Source: Pseudomonas vlassakiae (GTDB lineage Bacteria > Pseudomonadota > Gammaproteobacteria > Pseudomonadales > Pseudomonadaceae). From it: a stretch of 64,000 nt of DNA. Made by a program: the position numbers and the translations under genes. Positions 38,955 through 47,806 of this stretch are shown here, piece by piece. Where the stretch lies: positions 372,001 to 436,000 of the forward strand of contig NZ_JABWRP020000001.1 in NCBI RefSeq assembly GCF_014269035.2, given 5' to 3'. How positions within the stretch are numbered: position 1 is the stretch's first letter; each line of letters starts with the position of its first letter. The notes beneath the pieces are model-generated. The model saw nothing but the letters and a program-made list of their open reading frames with translations, searched no databases and had not been told where the DNA came from.

Positions 38955-41612
38955 ATGCGTACCGAACAACCGCAAGTGATCTACCTCAAGGATTACCAGG
39001 CGCCCGAGTACCTCATCGACGAGACGCACCTGACCTTCGAGCTGTTCGAGGACCACACTCTGGTCCACGCGCAACTGGTCATGCGCCGCAACCCGGCACG
39101 CGGTGCCGGCCTGCCGCCGCTGGAGCTGGACGGCCAGCAGCTGGAGCTGCTGCGCGCCGCGCTGGACGACCAGGAGCTGCAGCCGGGCGAGTACCAGCTT
39201 GACGCCGACAGCCTGATCGTACAGCCCAGGGCCGAACGCTTCACCCTCGACACCAGCGTGAAGATCCACCCGGAAAGCAACACCGCACTGGAAGGCCTGT
39301 ACAAGTCCGGCAAGATGTTCTGCACCCAGTGCGAGGCCGAGGGCTTCCGCAAGATCACCTATTACCTCGACCGCCCGGACGTGATGAGCACCTTCACCAC
39401 CACGGTGATCGCCGAGCAGCATCGCTATCCGGTGCTGCTCAGCAACGGCAACCCGATCGACAGCGGGCCGGCAGAAGATGGCCGCCACTGGGCGACCTGG
39501 GAAGACCCGTTCAAGAAACCGGCGTACCTGTTCGCGCTGGTGGCCGGTGACCTGTGGTGCGTCGAGGACAGTTTCGTCCGCCAGTCCGGCCGCGACGTGA
39601 CCCTGCGCATCTACGTCGAACCCGAGAACATCGACAAGTGCGACCACGCCATGGTCAGCCTGAAGAAGTCCATGCGCTGGGACGAGGAGGTGTACGGTCG
39701 CGAATACGACCTGGACATCTTCATGATCGTTGCGGTCAATGATTTCAACATGGGCGCCATGGAAAACAAGGGCCTGAACATCTTCAACTCGAGCTGCGTA
39801 CTGGCCCGCGCCGAAACCGCTACCGACGCCGCCCACCAGCGCGTCGAAGGTGTGGTCGCCCACGAGTACTTCCACAACTGGTCGGGCAACCGCGTGACCT
39901 GCCGCGACTGGTTCCAGCTGTCGCTCAAGGAAGGCTTCACGGTGTTCCGCGATGCCGAGTTCAGCGCTGACATGAACTCGCGCACGGTCAAGCGCATCGA
40001 GGACGTCGCCTACCTGCGCACCCACCAGTTCGCCGAAGATGCCGGCCCCATGGCCCACCCGGTGCGCCCGGACAGCTTCATCGAGATTTCCAACTTCTAC
40101 ACCCTGACCGTGTACGAGAAGGGGGCCGAAGTGGTGCGCATGGTTCGCACTCTGCTGGGCGCTGATGGCTTCCGCAAAGGTAGCGACCTGTACTTCGAGC
40201 GCCACGATGGCCAGGCGGTGACCACGGACGACTTCATCAAGGCCATGGAAGATGCCAACGGCGTCGACCTCACCCAGTTCAAGCGCTGGTACAGCCAGGC
40301 GGGTACCCCGCGCCTGGACGTCAGCGAAGCCTATGACGCGGCCGCGCAGACCTACAGCCTGACCTTCCGCCAGAGCTGCCCGCAGACCCCGGACAAGGCC
40401 CAGAAGCTGCCGTTCGTGATCCCGGTCGAACTGGGCCTGCTCGATGCAGAGGGCAACGACCTGCCGCTGCAACTGGCCGGCGAGGGCTCGGCTGCCGGCA
40501 CCAGCCGCGTGCTGTCGGTGACCGAAGCCGAGCAGACCTTCACCTTCCAGGGCATCACGGCCAAGCCGCTGCCGTCGCTGCTGCGCGGCTTCAGCGCGCC
40601 GGTCAAGCTGAGCTTCCCGTACGACCGCGACCAGCTGATGTTCCTCATGCAGCACGACAGCGATGGCTTCAACCGCTGGGAGGCGGGCCAGCAGCTGTCG
40701 GTGCAGGTGCTGCAGGAACTGATTGGCCAGCATCAGCGCGGGGAGGCGTTGACGCTTGACCAGCGCCTGATCACCGCGCTCGGCACCGTGCTGGGCAACG
40801 CTTCGCTGGACCCTGCCATGGTCGCCGAAATGCTCTCGCTGCCAGGCGAGGCCTACCTGACCGAGATCAGCCAGGTGGCCGACGTCGATGCCATTCACGC
40901 CGCCCGCGAGTTCGCCCGCCAGCAGATCGCCGCGCAGCTGTTCGACGCCCTGTGGGCGCGCTACCAGGCCCACCGTGAAGTGTCGCGCAACACCCCTTAT
41001 GTGGCCGCTGCCGAACACTTCGCTCGCCGCAGCCTGCAGAACATCGCCCTGTCGTACCTGATGTTGAGCGGCAAGCCGCAGGTACTGGAGGCGACCCTGG
41101 AGCAGTTCGAACACTGCGACAACATGACCGAGCGCCTCACCGCGCTGGCCGTGCTGGTGAACTCGCCGTTCGAGGCTGAGCGTGCCAAGGCGCTGGAAAG
41201 CTTTGCCGAGCACTTCAAGGACAACCCGCTGGTCATGGACCAATGGTTCAGCGTGCAGGCGGCCAGCACGCTGCCGGGCGGGCTGGCGCGGGTCAAGGCG
41301 CTGATGGAGCACCCGGCGTTCACCCTGAAGAACCCGAACAAGGTACGGGCGCTGATCGGTGCCTTTGCCGGGCAGAACCTGGTCAACTTCCATGCTGCCG
41401 ATGGTTCGGGGTATCGCTTCCTGGCGGACCTGGTGATCGAGCTGAATGCCCTGAACCCGCAGATTGCCTCGCGTCAACTGGCACCGCTGACCCGCTGGCG
41501 CAAGTATGACGATGCGCGGCAGGTGCTGATGAAGGGCGAACTGGAGCGGATTCTCGCTTCTGGCGAGCTGTCCAGCGATGTGTATGAAGTGGTGAGCAAG
41601 AGCCTGGCGTAA
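38955..41612 (+). CDS. pepN: Aminopeptidase N
   Basis: An M1-family zinc aminopeptidase of 885 residues that removes N-terminal residues from peptides in the cytoplasm. GAMENKGLN (substrate N-terminus recognition) and HEYFHN (zinc ligands His303 and His307, catalytic Glu304), with the third ligand Glu about 18 residues on in LSLKEG, are visible. The rest matches the E. coli-type PepN domains (immunoglobulin-like and C-terminal helical domain). It starts 13 bases after the DUF2797 gene. Confidence 0.97.
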   Translation: MRTEQPQVIYLKDYQAPEYLIDETHLTFELFEDHTLVHAQLVMRRNPARGAGLPPLELDGQQLELLRAALDDQELQPGEYQLDADSLIVQPRAERFTLDTSVKIHPESNTALEGLYKSGKMFCTQCEAEGFRKITYYLDRPDVMSTFTTTVIAEQHRYPVLLSNGNPIDSGPAEDGRHWATWEDPFKKPAYLFALVAGDLWCVEDSFVRQSGRDVTLRIYVEPENIDKCDHAMVSLKKSMRWDEEVYGREYDLDIFMIVAVNDFNMGAMENKGLNIFNSSCVLARAETATDAAHQRVEGVVAHEYFHNWSGNRVTCRDWFQLSLKEGFTVFRDAEFSADMNSRTVKRIEDVAYLRTHQFAEDAGPMAHPVRPDSFIEISNFYTLTVYEKGAEVVRMVRTLLGADGFRKGSDLYFERHDGQAVTTDDFIKAMEDANGVDLTQFKRWYSQAGTPRLDVSEAYDAAAQTYSLTFRQSCPQTPDKAQKLPFVIPVELGLLDAEGNDLPLQLAGEGSAAGTSRVLSVTEAEQTFTFQGITAKPLPSLLRGFSAPVKLSFPYDRDQLMFLMQHDSDGFNRWEAGQQLSVQVLQELIGQHQRGEALTLDQRLITALGTVLGNASLDPAMVAEMLSLPGEAYLTEISQVADVDAIHAAREFARQQIAAQLFDALWARYQAHREVSRNTPYVAAAEHFARRSLQNIALSYLMLSGKPQVLEATLEQFEHCDNMTERLTALAVLVNSPFEAERAKALESFAEHFKDNPLVMDQWFSVQAASTLPGGLARVKALMEHPAFTLKNPNKVRALIGAFAGQNLVNFHAADGSGYRFLADLVIELNALNPQIASRQLAPLTRWRKYDDARQVLMKGELERILASGELSSDVYEVVSKSLA

Positions 41613-41641
41613 GCCTGGTAGATCCTGGGGCCGCTTTGCGG

Positions 41642-41733
41642 CCCTTTCGCGACACAAGGCTGCTCCCACAGGAGACCGCATGATTTCAAATGGATGCGGT
41701 CTCCTGTGGGAGCGGCCTTGTGTCGCGAAAGGG
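41642..41733. repeat. Long inverted REP-like palindrome after pepN
   Basis: Arms 41642-41681 and 41694-41733 are each 40 bases and match as reverse complements with one mismatch, separated by 12 bases. The outer part is the same REP-like unit seen at 32.4-32.5 kb. The transcript would fold into a very long hairpin and may end or protect the pepN message. Confidence 0.88.
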
Positions 41734-41877
41734 CTGCACAGCAGCCCCCGTTTTTCCGGTTAACAAAACATAACGTCCCGCGCGTTGTAATCGTTCAACC
41801 TTCCCCGATACGATCCCCCCAAGCCTCTAACACAGGCTTTTCACAGCACAGACCCACCAACAAGAACACAACAGGGG

Positions 41878-42924
41878 ATGGTCATGAAGCAGCGGGTGAT
41901 GACGCAGGCCAGGCGTGGTGCCTGGCCGTTGGCGGCCGGCGCGATGCTGGCGCTGGCACTGGGGATGTGGGCCGACAGCGCGCAGGCCGCTGCGGCCGAC
42001 GAATACTCGACCGAATCGGCCAAGGCCAGCCAGAGCCTGCTGATCGGCGCCGCCCATGCCGGCAAGCGCCTGGTGGTGGTCGGTGATCGCGGCCACATTC
42101 TGTTCTCCGACGACCAGGGCAATACCTGGACCCAGGCCCGGGTACCCACCCGGCAACTGCTCACCGCCGTGTTCTTCCTTGACGACAAGCGCGGTTGGGC
42201 GGTCGGCCACGATGCGCAGATCCTCGCCAGCAGCGACGGCGGCGCGACCTGGAGCAAGCAGTTCGAAGACCTGTCCCGTGAAGCACCGCTGTTGGACATC
42301 ACTTTCCTCGACGCCCAGCATGGCTTCGCCGTGGGCGCCTACGGCGCGCTGCTGGAAACCACTGATGGCGGCCAGCATTGGCAGGACATCGCCGAACGCC
42401 TGGACAATCCTGATCAGCTGCACCTCAACGGCATTACCCGGGTGCGCGATGCCGGCCTGTTCATCGTCGGTGAGCAGGGCGGCATGTACCGCTCCAGCGA
42501 CGCCGGCCAGACCTGGGCCAAGGTCCAGGGTCCCTACGAGGGGTCGCTGTTCGGGGTGATCGCGACCACCAAAGCCAATACATTGTTGGCCTATGGCCTG
42601 CGCGGCAACCTGTTCCGCTCCACCGACTTCGGTGACAGCTGGCAGCCGATCACGCTCAAGGCCGCCCGTGGTGAGCTCGAATTCGGCCTGGCAGGCGCTA
42701 CGCTTGTCGAAGATGGCAGCCTGGTGCTGGTCGGCAATGGCGGCAGCGTGCTGCGCAGCACCGATGATGGCCAGACCTTCAGCGTCTACAACCGCAGCGA
42801 CCGCATCGCCCTGGCCGGTGTCAGTGGCCTGGCCAATGGTGGTTTGCTGCTGGTGGGGCAGGGCGGTGTGCACCTGGCCAACGCCGAAGGTGCAGAACCG
42901 GCTGCCGGGGAGGTGCGTCCATGA
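41878..42924 (+). CDS. YCF48-like beta-propeller protein, exported
   Basis: The 348-residue protein has a signal peptide (cut near SAQAA) and then repeats of the BNR/YCF48 type (GNTWTQ, GATWSKQ, GQHWQD, GQTWAKV, GDSWQPI, GQTFSVY), which fold as a beta-propeller in the periplasm. In plants and cyanobacteria Ycf48 aids photosystem II assembly; here that role cannot apply. It overlaps the RND transporter by 4 bases, and the pair is likely a functional unit. Confidence 0.86.
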   Translation: MVMKQRVMTQARRGAWPLAAGAMLALALGMWADSAQAAAADEYSTESAKASQSLLIGAAHAGKRLVVVGDRGHILFSDDQGNTWTQARVPTRQLLTAVFFLDDKRGWAVGHDAQILASSDGGATWSKQFEDLSREAPLLDITFLDAQHGFAVGAYGALLETTDGGQHWQDIAERLDNPDQLHLNGITRVRDAGLFIVGEQGGMYRSSDAGQTWAKVQGPYEGSLFGVIATTKANTLLAYGLRGNLFRSTDFGDSWQPITLKAARGELEFGLAGATLVEDGSLVLVGNGGSVLRSTDDGQTFSVYNRSDRIALAGVSGLANGGLLLVGQGGVHLANAEGAEPAAGEVRP

Positions 42925-45320
42925 CCAGCAGGGAGAGCATTACCATGCACCCGCACCATCAGGACAAGGCCACGCTGCTTGAACGGCTGATCTTCAACAA
43001 CCGCCCGGTGGTCATCGCCCTGTGCCTCCTGGTCAGCATCTTCCTGTTCTGGCAGGCCACGCAGATCCGCCCCTCGACCAGCTTCGAGAAGATGATCCCG
43101 CTGCAGCACCCGTTCATCGAACAGATGATGGAGCACCGCAACGACCTGGCCAACCTCGGCAACACCGTGCGCATTTCGGTCGAGGCGGTCAACGGCGACA
43201 TCTTCGACAAGGACTACATGGAAACGCTGCGGCAGATCCATGACGAGGTGTTCTACATCCCCGGGGTCGACCGCGCCGGCCTCAAGTCGCTGTGGAGCCC
43301 GAGCGTGCGCTGGAGCGAGGTCACCGAGGAGGGCTTTTCCGGTGGTGAAGTCATCCCTAATACCTACAACGGCTCCCAGGACAGCCTCGACACCCTGCGC
43401 GACAACGTGCTCAAGTCTGGCCAGGTCGGGCGCCTGGTAGGCAACAACTTCAAGTCCAGCATCGTCGACGTGCCGCTGCTGGAGAGCTTCCCCGACCCGC
43501 AGGACCCTGGCAAGCAGGTCAAGCTCGATTACCAGCAGTTCTCGCACCAGCTGGAAGAGAAGATCCGCGACAAGTTCCAGGCACAGAACCCCAACGTCAA
43601 GATCCACATCATCGGCTTCGCCAAGAAGGTCGGCGACCTGATCGACGGCCTGGTCATGGTGGCGATGTTCTTCGGCGTGGCTCTGGTGATCACCTGGGTC
43701 CTGTTGTACTGGTTTACCTGGTGCATCCGCAGCACCATCGCCGTGCTCATCACCACCCTGGTGGCAGTGGTCTGGCAACTGGGCCTGATGCATGCTGTGG
43801 GCTTCGGCCTTGACCCGTACTCGATGCTGGTACCGTTCCTGATCTTCGCCATCGGCATTTCCCATGGGGTACAGAAGATCAACGGCATCGCCTTGCAGTC
43901 CAGTGACGCCGACAATGCCTTGACCGCCGCCCGGCGCACCTTCCGTCAGCTGTTCCTGCCGGGAATGATCGCCATCCTCGCCGACGCCGTGGGCTTCATC
44001 ACCTTGCTGATCATCGACATCGGCGTGATCCGCGAACTGGCCATCGGCGCGTCCATCGGTGTGGCGGTGATCGTGTTCACCAACCTGATTCTGCTGCCGG
44101 TGGCCATTTCCTACGTCGGCATCAGCAAAAAGGCCATCGAGCGCAGCAAGAAGGACGCGACCCGCGAGCACCCGTTCTGGCGCCTGCTGTCGAACTTTGC
44201 CAGCGCCAAGGTGGCCCCGGTGTCCATCACCCTGGCACTGATCGCCTTCGCCGGCGGCCTGTGGTACAGCCAGAACCTGAAGATCGGCGACCTTGACCAG
44301 GGCGCGCCGGAGCTGCGCCCGGATTCGCGCTACAACCAGGACAACAACTTCATCATCAGCAATTATTCGACCAGTTCCGACGTACTGGTGATCATGGTCA
44401 GGACACCGGCAGAGAGCTGCTCGATCCACTCGACCATGGCGCCGATCGACGAGCTGATGTGGACCATGCAGAACACCCCCGGCGTGCAGTCGGCGATCTC
44501 CCTGGTGACCGTGTCCAAGCAGGTGATCAAGGGCATGAACGAGGGCAGCTTGAAGTGGGAGACGCTGTCACGCAACCCGGACATCCTCAACAACTCCATC
44601 GCCCGCGCCGATGGCCTGTACAACGCCGACTGCTCGCTGGCGCCGGTGCTGGTGTTCCTCAACGACCATAAGGCCGAGACCCTGGAACGCGTGACCGCCG
44701 TCGCCAAGGCGTTCGCCGACAGCCACGACAAGGAGGGCCTGCAGTTTTTGCTGGCGGCAGGTAACGCCGGGATCGAGGCGGCCACCAACGAGGTGATCAA
44801 GTCGGCCGAGCTGACCATCCTGATCCTGGTCTACCTGTGCGTGGCGGTGATGTGCATGATCACCTTCCGCTCGTTCGCCGCGACCCTGTGCATTGTGTTG
44901 CCGCTGGTGTTGACCTCGGTGCTGGGCAACGCGCTGATGGCGTTCATGGGCATCGGCGTCAAGGTTGCCACCTTGCCGGTGGTGGCCTTGGGAGTGGGCA
45001 TTGGTGTGGACTACGGCATCTACATCTATAGCCGCCTGGAAAGCTTCCTGCGTGCTGGCCTGCCGCTGCAGGAGGCTTACTACCAGACCCTGCGCTCGAC
45101 CGGTAAAGCGGTGCTGTTCACCGGCTTGTGCCTGGCGATCGGCGTGTGCACCTGGATCTTCTCGGCCATCAAGTTCCAGGCCGACATGGGCTTGATGCTG
45201 ACCTTCATGCTGCTGTGGAACATGTTCGGCGCGCTGTGGCTGCTGCCGGCGCTGGCGCGGTTCCTGATCAAGCCGGAGAAGATGGTGGGCAAGGAGGGCG
45301 GTTCGATCTTCGCCCATTGA
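42921..45320 (+). CDS. RND/MMPL family transporter
   Basis: A 799-residue inner-membrane protein with about 12 helices in two halves, each with a large periplasmic loop, as in the MMPL/HpnN branch of the RND superfamily. Visible blocks are GFGLDPYSMLVPFLIFAIGISHG split over helices 4-5 and GVGIGVDYGIY in the second half. These transporters move lipids or other hydrophobic molecules; the substrate here is unknown. A second ATG lies 8 codons downstream at 42945. Confidence 0.9.
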   Translation: MTSRESITMHPHHQDKATLLERLIFNNRPVVIALCLLVSIFLFWQATQIRPSTSFEKMIPLQHPFIEQMMEHRNDLANLGNTVRISVEAVNGDIFDKDYMETLRQIHDEVFYIPGVDRAGLKSLWSPSVRWSEVTEEGFSGGEVIPNTYNGSQDSLDTLRDNVLKSGQVGRLVGNNFKSSIVDVPLLESFPDPQDPGKQVKLDYQQFSHQLEEKIRDKFQAQNPNVKIHIIGFAKKVGDLIDGLVMVAMFFGVALVITWVLLYWFTWCIRSTIAVLITTLVAVVWQLGLMHAVGFGLDPYSMLVPFLIFAIGISHGVQKINGIALQSSDADNALTAARRTFRQLFLPGMIAILADAVGFITLLIIDIGVIRELAIGASIGVAVIVFTNLILLPVAISYVGISKKAIERSKKDATREHPFWRLLSNFASAKVAPVSITLALIAFAGGLWYSQNLKIGDLDQGAPELRPDSRYNQDNNFIISNYSTSSDVLVIMVRTPAESCSIHSTMAPIDELMWTMQNTPGVQSAISLVTVSKQVIKGMNEGSLKWETLSRNPDILNNSIARADGLYNADCSLAPVLVFLNDHKAETLERVTAVAKAFADSHDKEGLQFLLAAGNAGIEAATNEVIKSAELTILILVYLCVAVMCMITFRSFAATLCIVLPLVLTSVLGNALMAFMGIGVKVATLPVVALGVGIGVDYGIYIYSRLESFLRAGLPLQEAYYQTLRSTGKAVLFTGLCLAIGVCTWIFSAIKFQADMGLMLTFMLLWNMFGALWLLPALARFLIKPEKMVGKEGGSIFAH

Positions 45321-45327
45321 GCCATCA

Positions 45328-45352
45328 CCGAGGGCCGCATTGCGGCCCTCGG
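45328..45352 (+). terminator. Hairpin after the RND gene
   Basis: CCGAGGGCCG pairs with CGGCCCTCGG across 5 bases, starting 8 bases after the stop. A long T-run is missing, so it may be a weak terminator or an mRNA-end stabiliser. Confidence 0.5.
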
Positions 45353-45387
45353 GTTATACTGCCGGCTCATTTCTGATCGGTATTCCC

Positions 45388-45678
45388 ATGTCTCCCCTCG
45401 CCACTGCCCTGCAATCCTGCGACATGCTGCTGATCGACGGCTTGCATGCCTTCGACTTCACGTGCGACGAAACCGGCCTGACCATCGAATGCATGGATGG
45501 CCGCCAGCTGCGCCGGTGGTCCTTCACTCCCGAGCAGATCGCTGCCGCCGTCGGTGCCGATGATCAATGGCAACTCGCCGATGCTCAGGGCGAGCATCGT
45601 CTAGTCTGTATGAGTGCCTTTCGCGCCCCGGATGAAGACGACGATGAAGCGGATCTGGACCAGCCTGCTGAGCGCTAG
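45388..45678 (+). CDS. Conserved small protein, DUF5629-like
   Basis: A 96-residue acidic protein starting MSPLATALQSCDMLLIDG, with a C-terminal tail of repeated Asp and Glu. No signal peptide. It resembles a Pseudomonas family of unknown function (DUF5629), a recollection and not a search result. It overlaps the start region of the lactonase gene and probably shares its message. Confidence 0.7.
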   Translation: MSPLATALQSCDMLLIDGLHAFDFTCDETGLTIECMDGRQLRRWSFTPEQIAAAVGADDQWQLADAQGEHRLVCMSAFRAPDEDDDEADLDQPAER

Positions 45679-46774
45679 CCTGATGAGCCTGACAATCACC
45701 TCCCACGCCGCCACGTTGCTGGTGGGCAGCTACACCGATGGCCAGAGCCAGGGCATCTACCGCTACGCCTTCGACAGCAAGACGGGGCAGATCGACCCGA
45801 CGCCGCAACAGGTGGTCAAGAGCGTCAGCCCGTCGTGGCTGGTGCTGTCGGCCGACCAGCGCCAGTTGTTCGCGGTCAATGAAACCGTCAATGGCCATGT
45901 CAGCAGCTTCAGTGTCAGTGCCAAGGGCGAGATCAAGCCGCTGAACCAGGTGGCCAGCCGTGGCGACGAGCCGACCCACGCCAGCCTGAGCCGTGACCAG
46001 CGCTACCTGTTCGTCGCCAATTACGCTGTCGCCGCCGACCCGGGCGGCAGCCTGGCGGTGATTCCGGTGACCAGGGACGGCAAGCTCAAGGACGTGGTGC
46101 AGCAGTTGCGGCACAAGCCCAGCGGCGTCAACCCCGAGCGCCAGGCCGGCGCCCATGTGCATTCATTGGTGCTGTCACCGGATGGCCAGCATCTGTATGC
46201 CTGCGACCTGGGCGCCGACAAGGTGTTCATCTATCGCTACGACGGCGCCAGCGTCGATCACCCGTTGAGCCCGGCGATCCCCGCTGCGGTCGATTTGCCG
46301 CCTGGCAGCGGGCCGCGGCATCTGCTGTTTGATGCCAAGGGCCGGCATGCGTACCTGACGCTGGAAATGAGTGGTGAAGTGGTGATGTTCGAGGTCCGGG
46401 ATGATGCCTTGCTGGAACGCCAGCGCTTGCCGCTGACCGAACAGCAGGATGCCGCCGCCAAGGCGTCCGGTGGGCTGCACCTGTCGGCGGACGGGCGCTT
46501 CCTGTATGTCAGCAATCGTGGCACGGTGAACGAGATCGTGGTGTTCAGCGTGGGCAAGGACGATGGCCAGCTGACCTTGCTGCAGCGCCGTTCGGTGGAA
46601 GGCGACCACCCGCGCGAGTTCGCCCTGGACCCGAGCGACAACTTCCTGCTGGTGGCCAACCAGAAGAGCAACCAGATCGTGGTCATGCGCCGCGACCCGC
46701 GCAGCGGCAAGCTTGGCGAGACGGTACAGACCTTGCCCCAGGATGCGCCTTCGGACCTCAAGTTCATCGACTGA
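45644..46774 (+). CDS. Lactonase-family beta-propeller protein (6-phosphogluconolactonase-like)
   Basis: From the ATG at 45644 the 376-residue protein has a signal peptide (cut after SHA) and a seven-bladed propeller of the lactonase family (LLVGSYTDGQSQGIYRY, GDEPTHASLS, AHVHSLVLSPDG, GSGPRHLLFD, GDHPREFALDP). The family includes Pgl, but an export signal argues against a role in the cytoplasmic pentose-phosphate path, so the substrate is open. Codons at 45614 and 45632 are other possible starts. It overlaps the small gene before it. Confidence 0.82.
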   Translation: MKRIWTSLLSASLMSLTITSHAATLLVGSYTDGQSQGIYRYAFDSKTGQIDPTPQQVVKSVSPSWLVLSADQRQLFAVNETVNGHVSSFSVSAKGEIKPLNQVASRGDEPTHASLSRDQRYLFVANYAVAADPGGSLAVIPVTRDGKLKDVVQQLRHKPSGVNPERQAGAHVHSLVLSPDGQHLYACDLGADKVFIYRYDGASVDHPLSPAIPAAVDLPPGSGPRHLLFDAKGRHAYLTLEMSGEVVMFEVRDDALLERQRLPLTEQQDAAAKASGGLHLSADGRFLYVSNRGTVNEIVVFSVGKDDGQLTLLQRRSVEGDHPREFALDPSDNFLLVANQKSNQIVVMRRDPRSGKLGETVQTLPQDAPSDLKFID

Positions 46775-46819
46775 CTATCGATGGCGGTGATAACGCCTAC
46801 CAGCGCAATGAATTTCTGC

Positions 46820-46894
46820 GGCTGACCTCAGCGGCGTAAGTTTGACCCAAGGCCCAAGCGGCTGAATGTCAAACCCCATCTGTCGAGGTCAGCC
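46820..46894 (+). promoter_or_regulatory. Nested inverted repeats that could hide the ribosome site of the next gene
   Basis: Outer arms 46820-46829 and 46885-46894 (GGCTGACCTC / GAGGTCAGCC) are perfect 10-bp complements. Inner arms 46840-46846 and 46868-46874 (GTTTGAC / GTCAAAC) are perfect 7-bp complements. The internal loop is exactly 10 bases on each side. The right outer arm includes GAGG, the likely Shine-Dalgarno site of the gene at 46898. Confidence 0.5.
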
Positions 46895-46897
46895 ACC

Positions 46898-47074
46898 ATG
46901 AACTTCAATCTCTTCCCTGTGATTGCCGCATCTGCCATCTCCGCTTCCGTCGTGCTGCCGGCCCATGCCCATGCCGATACCCGCAAGGCCACGTCCACCC
47001 ACAGCTACACCGAGCAGTACCTGCGCCAGAGCGCCAATTTCCATGCGGCCTTGAGTGGCAAGCACAGCCACTGA
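46898..47074 (+). CDS. Small exported protein of unknown function
   Basis: The 58-residue product has a signal peptide (MNFNLFPVIAASAISAS..., cut after AHAHA) and a mature part of about 34 residues that is rich in His, Ser, Thr and Gln and ends GKHSH. GAGG stands 9 bases before the ATG. I do not recognise a family. The short His-rich tail could bind metal, but this is only a suggestion. Its leader has the nested repeats noted above and it is followed by REP-like repeats. Confidence 0.62.
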   Translation: MNFNLFPVIAASAISASVVLPAHAHADTRKATSTHSYTEQYLRQSANFHAALSGKHSH

Positions 47075-47091
47075 CCCCGGCTGACCCGGCC

Positions 47092-47180
47092 CCTGCAGGA
47101 GCGGGTTTACCCGCGCAAAAGCCACCACGGTGGATGGCACCGGTTTCGCCGGTGTTCGCGGGTAAACCCGCTCCTACAGG
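47092..47180. repeat. REP-like inverted pair, second type
   Basis: Arms 47092-47115 and 47157-47180 (AGGAGCGGGTTTACCCGCG and its complement) match with one mismatch. Two shorter hairpins lie between them (near 47122-47133 and 47139-47155). This differs from the REP type at 32.4 and 41.6 kb. Confidence 0.8.
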
Positions 47181-47206
47181 CGCCGTGACATGCCTGAAGA
47201 AGATGT

Positions 47207-47806
47207 TCAGCGAGCCATCACTGACTTGAACAGGTCTGAAGCCAGCCACCCCTCCAGCCAGCTCCGCAGCCGCGGATAAGCCGCCTCGGCGAACCACTGC
47301 GGTTCGACCCCGGCAAACTGGCGCATCAGGGGCAACAGGGCGGCATCGGCCAGGCTCGGGTGAGCGGCCAGCAGATATGGCCGGCCTTCGAGCAGTTGTT
47401 CCAGCTCCGCCAGCCAGGCTTCGGCCTGCTGGCGATAGTGCTCGCGGGAATACTCAGGGTAGCGCTCGGCGTACTTGTACAGGTTCACCTGCGCCTTGAA
47501 CGTGCTGTCATTGCGGGCAATCAGCACCTCGGCATGCTGCGCGGCGGCCGGGTCGGCGTGCAGGCGCCAATCCTGTGGGTCGTGTTGCTCGAGCGCCCAG
47601 CGCATGATGTCGAGGCTCTCTTCCAGTACCGCGGCGCCGGTATCCAGTACCGGCACCGTGCCCTTGGGTGACAAGGCCAGCAGTGCTGCCGGCTTGTTCT
47701 TCATCGCCACCTCGACGATCTCCACTGCACAACCGGCATAGCGCAGCGCCAGGCGCGCACGCATGGCCCACGGGCAGCGGCGGAACGAATAGAGGATCAC
47801 CCGCAC
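47207..47806 (-). CDS. Glutathione S-transferase family protein
   Basis: A 199-residue protein with an N-terminal thioredoxin-like domain (ILYSFRRCPWAMRARLAL, Cys11) and PKGTVPVLD before the cis-Pro, and an all-helical C-terminal domain. The Cys-Pro motif hints at a glutaredoxin-like or Omega-type member. Substrate is unknown. Its start overlaps the end of sbcC by 10 bases, so it may be read from the same message. Confidence 0.85.
   Translation of the reverse strand: MRVILYSFRRCPWAMRARLALRYAGCAVEIVEVAMKNKPAALLALSPKGTVPVLDTGAAVLEESLDIMRWALEQHDPQDWRLHADPAAAQHAEVLIARNDSTFKAQVNLYKYAERYPEYSREHYRQQAEAWLAELEQLLEGRPYLLAAHPSLADAALLPLMRQFAGVEPQWFAEAAYPRLRSWLEGWLASDLFKSVMAR

Noticed and set aside
38895..41681. 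928-codon minus-strand frame across pepN
   Set aside because: It is a shadow of the pepN reading frame. The plus strand shows all catalytic motifs, and the minus product has no recognisable domain.
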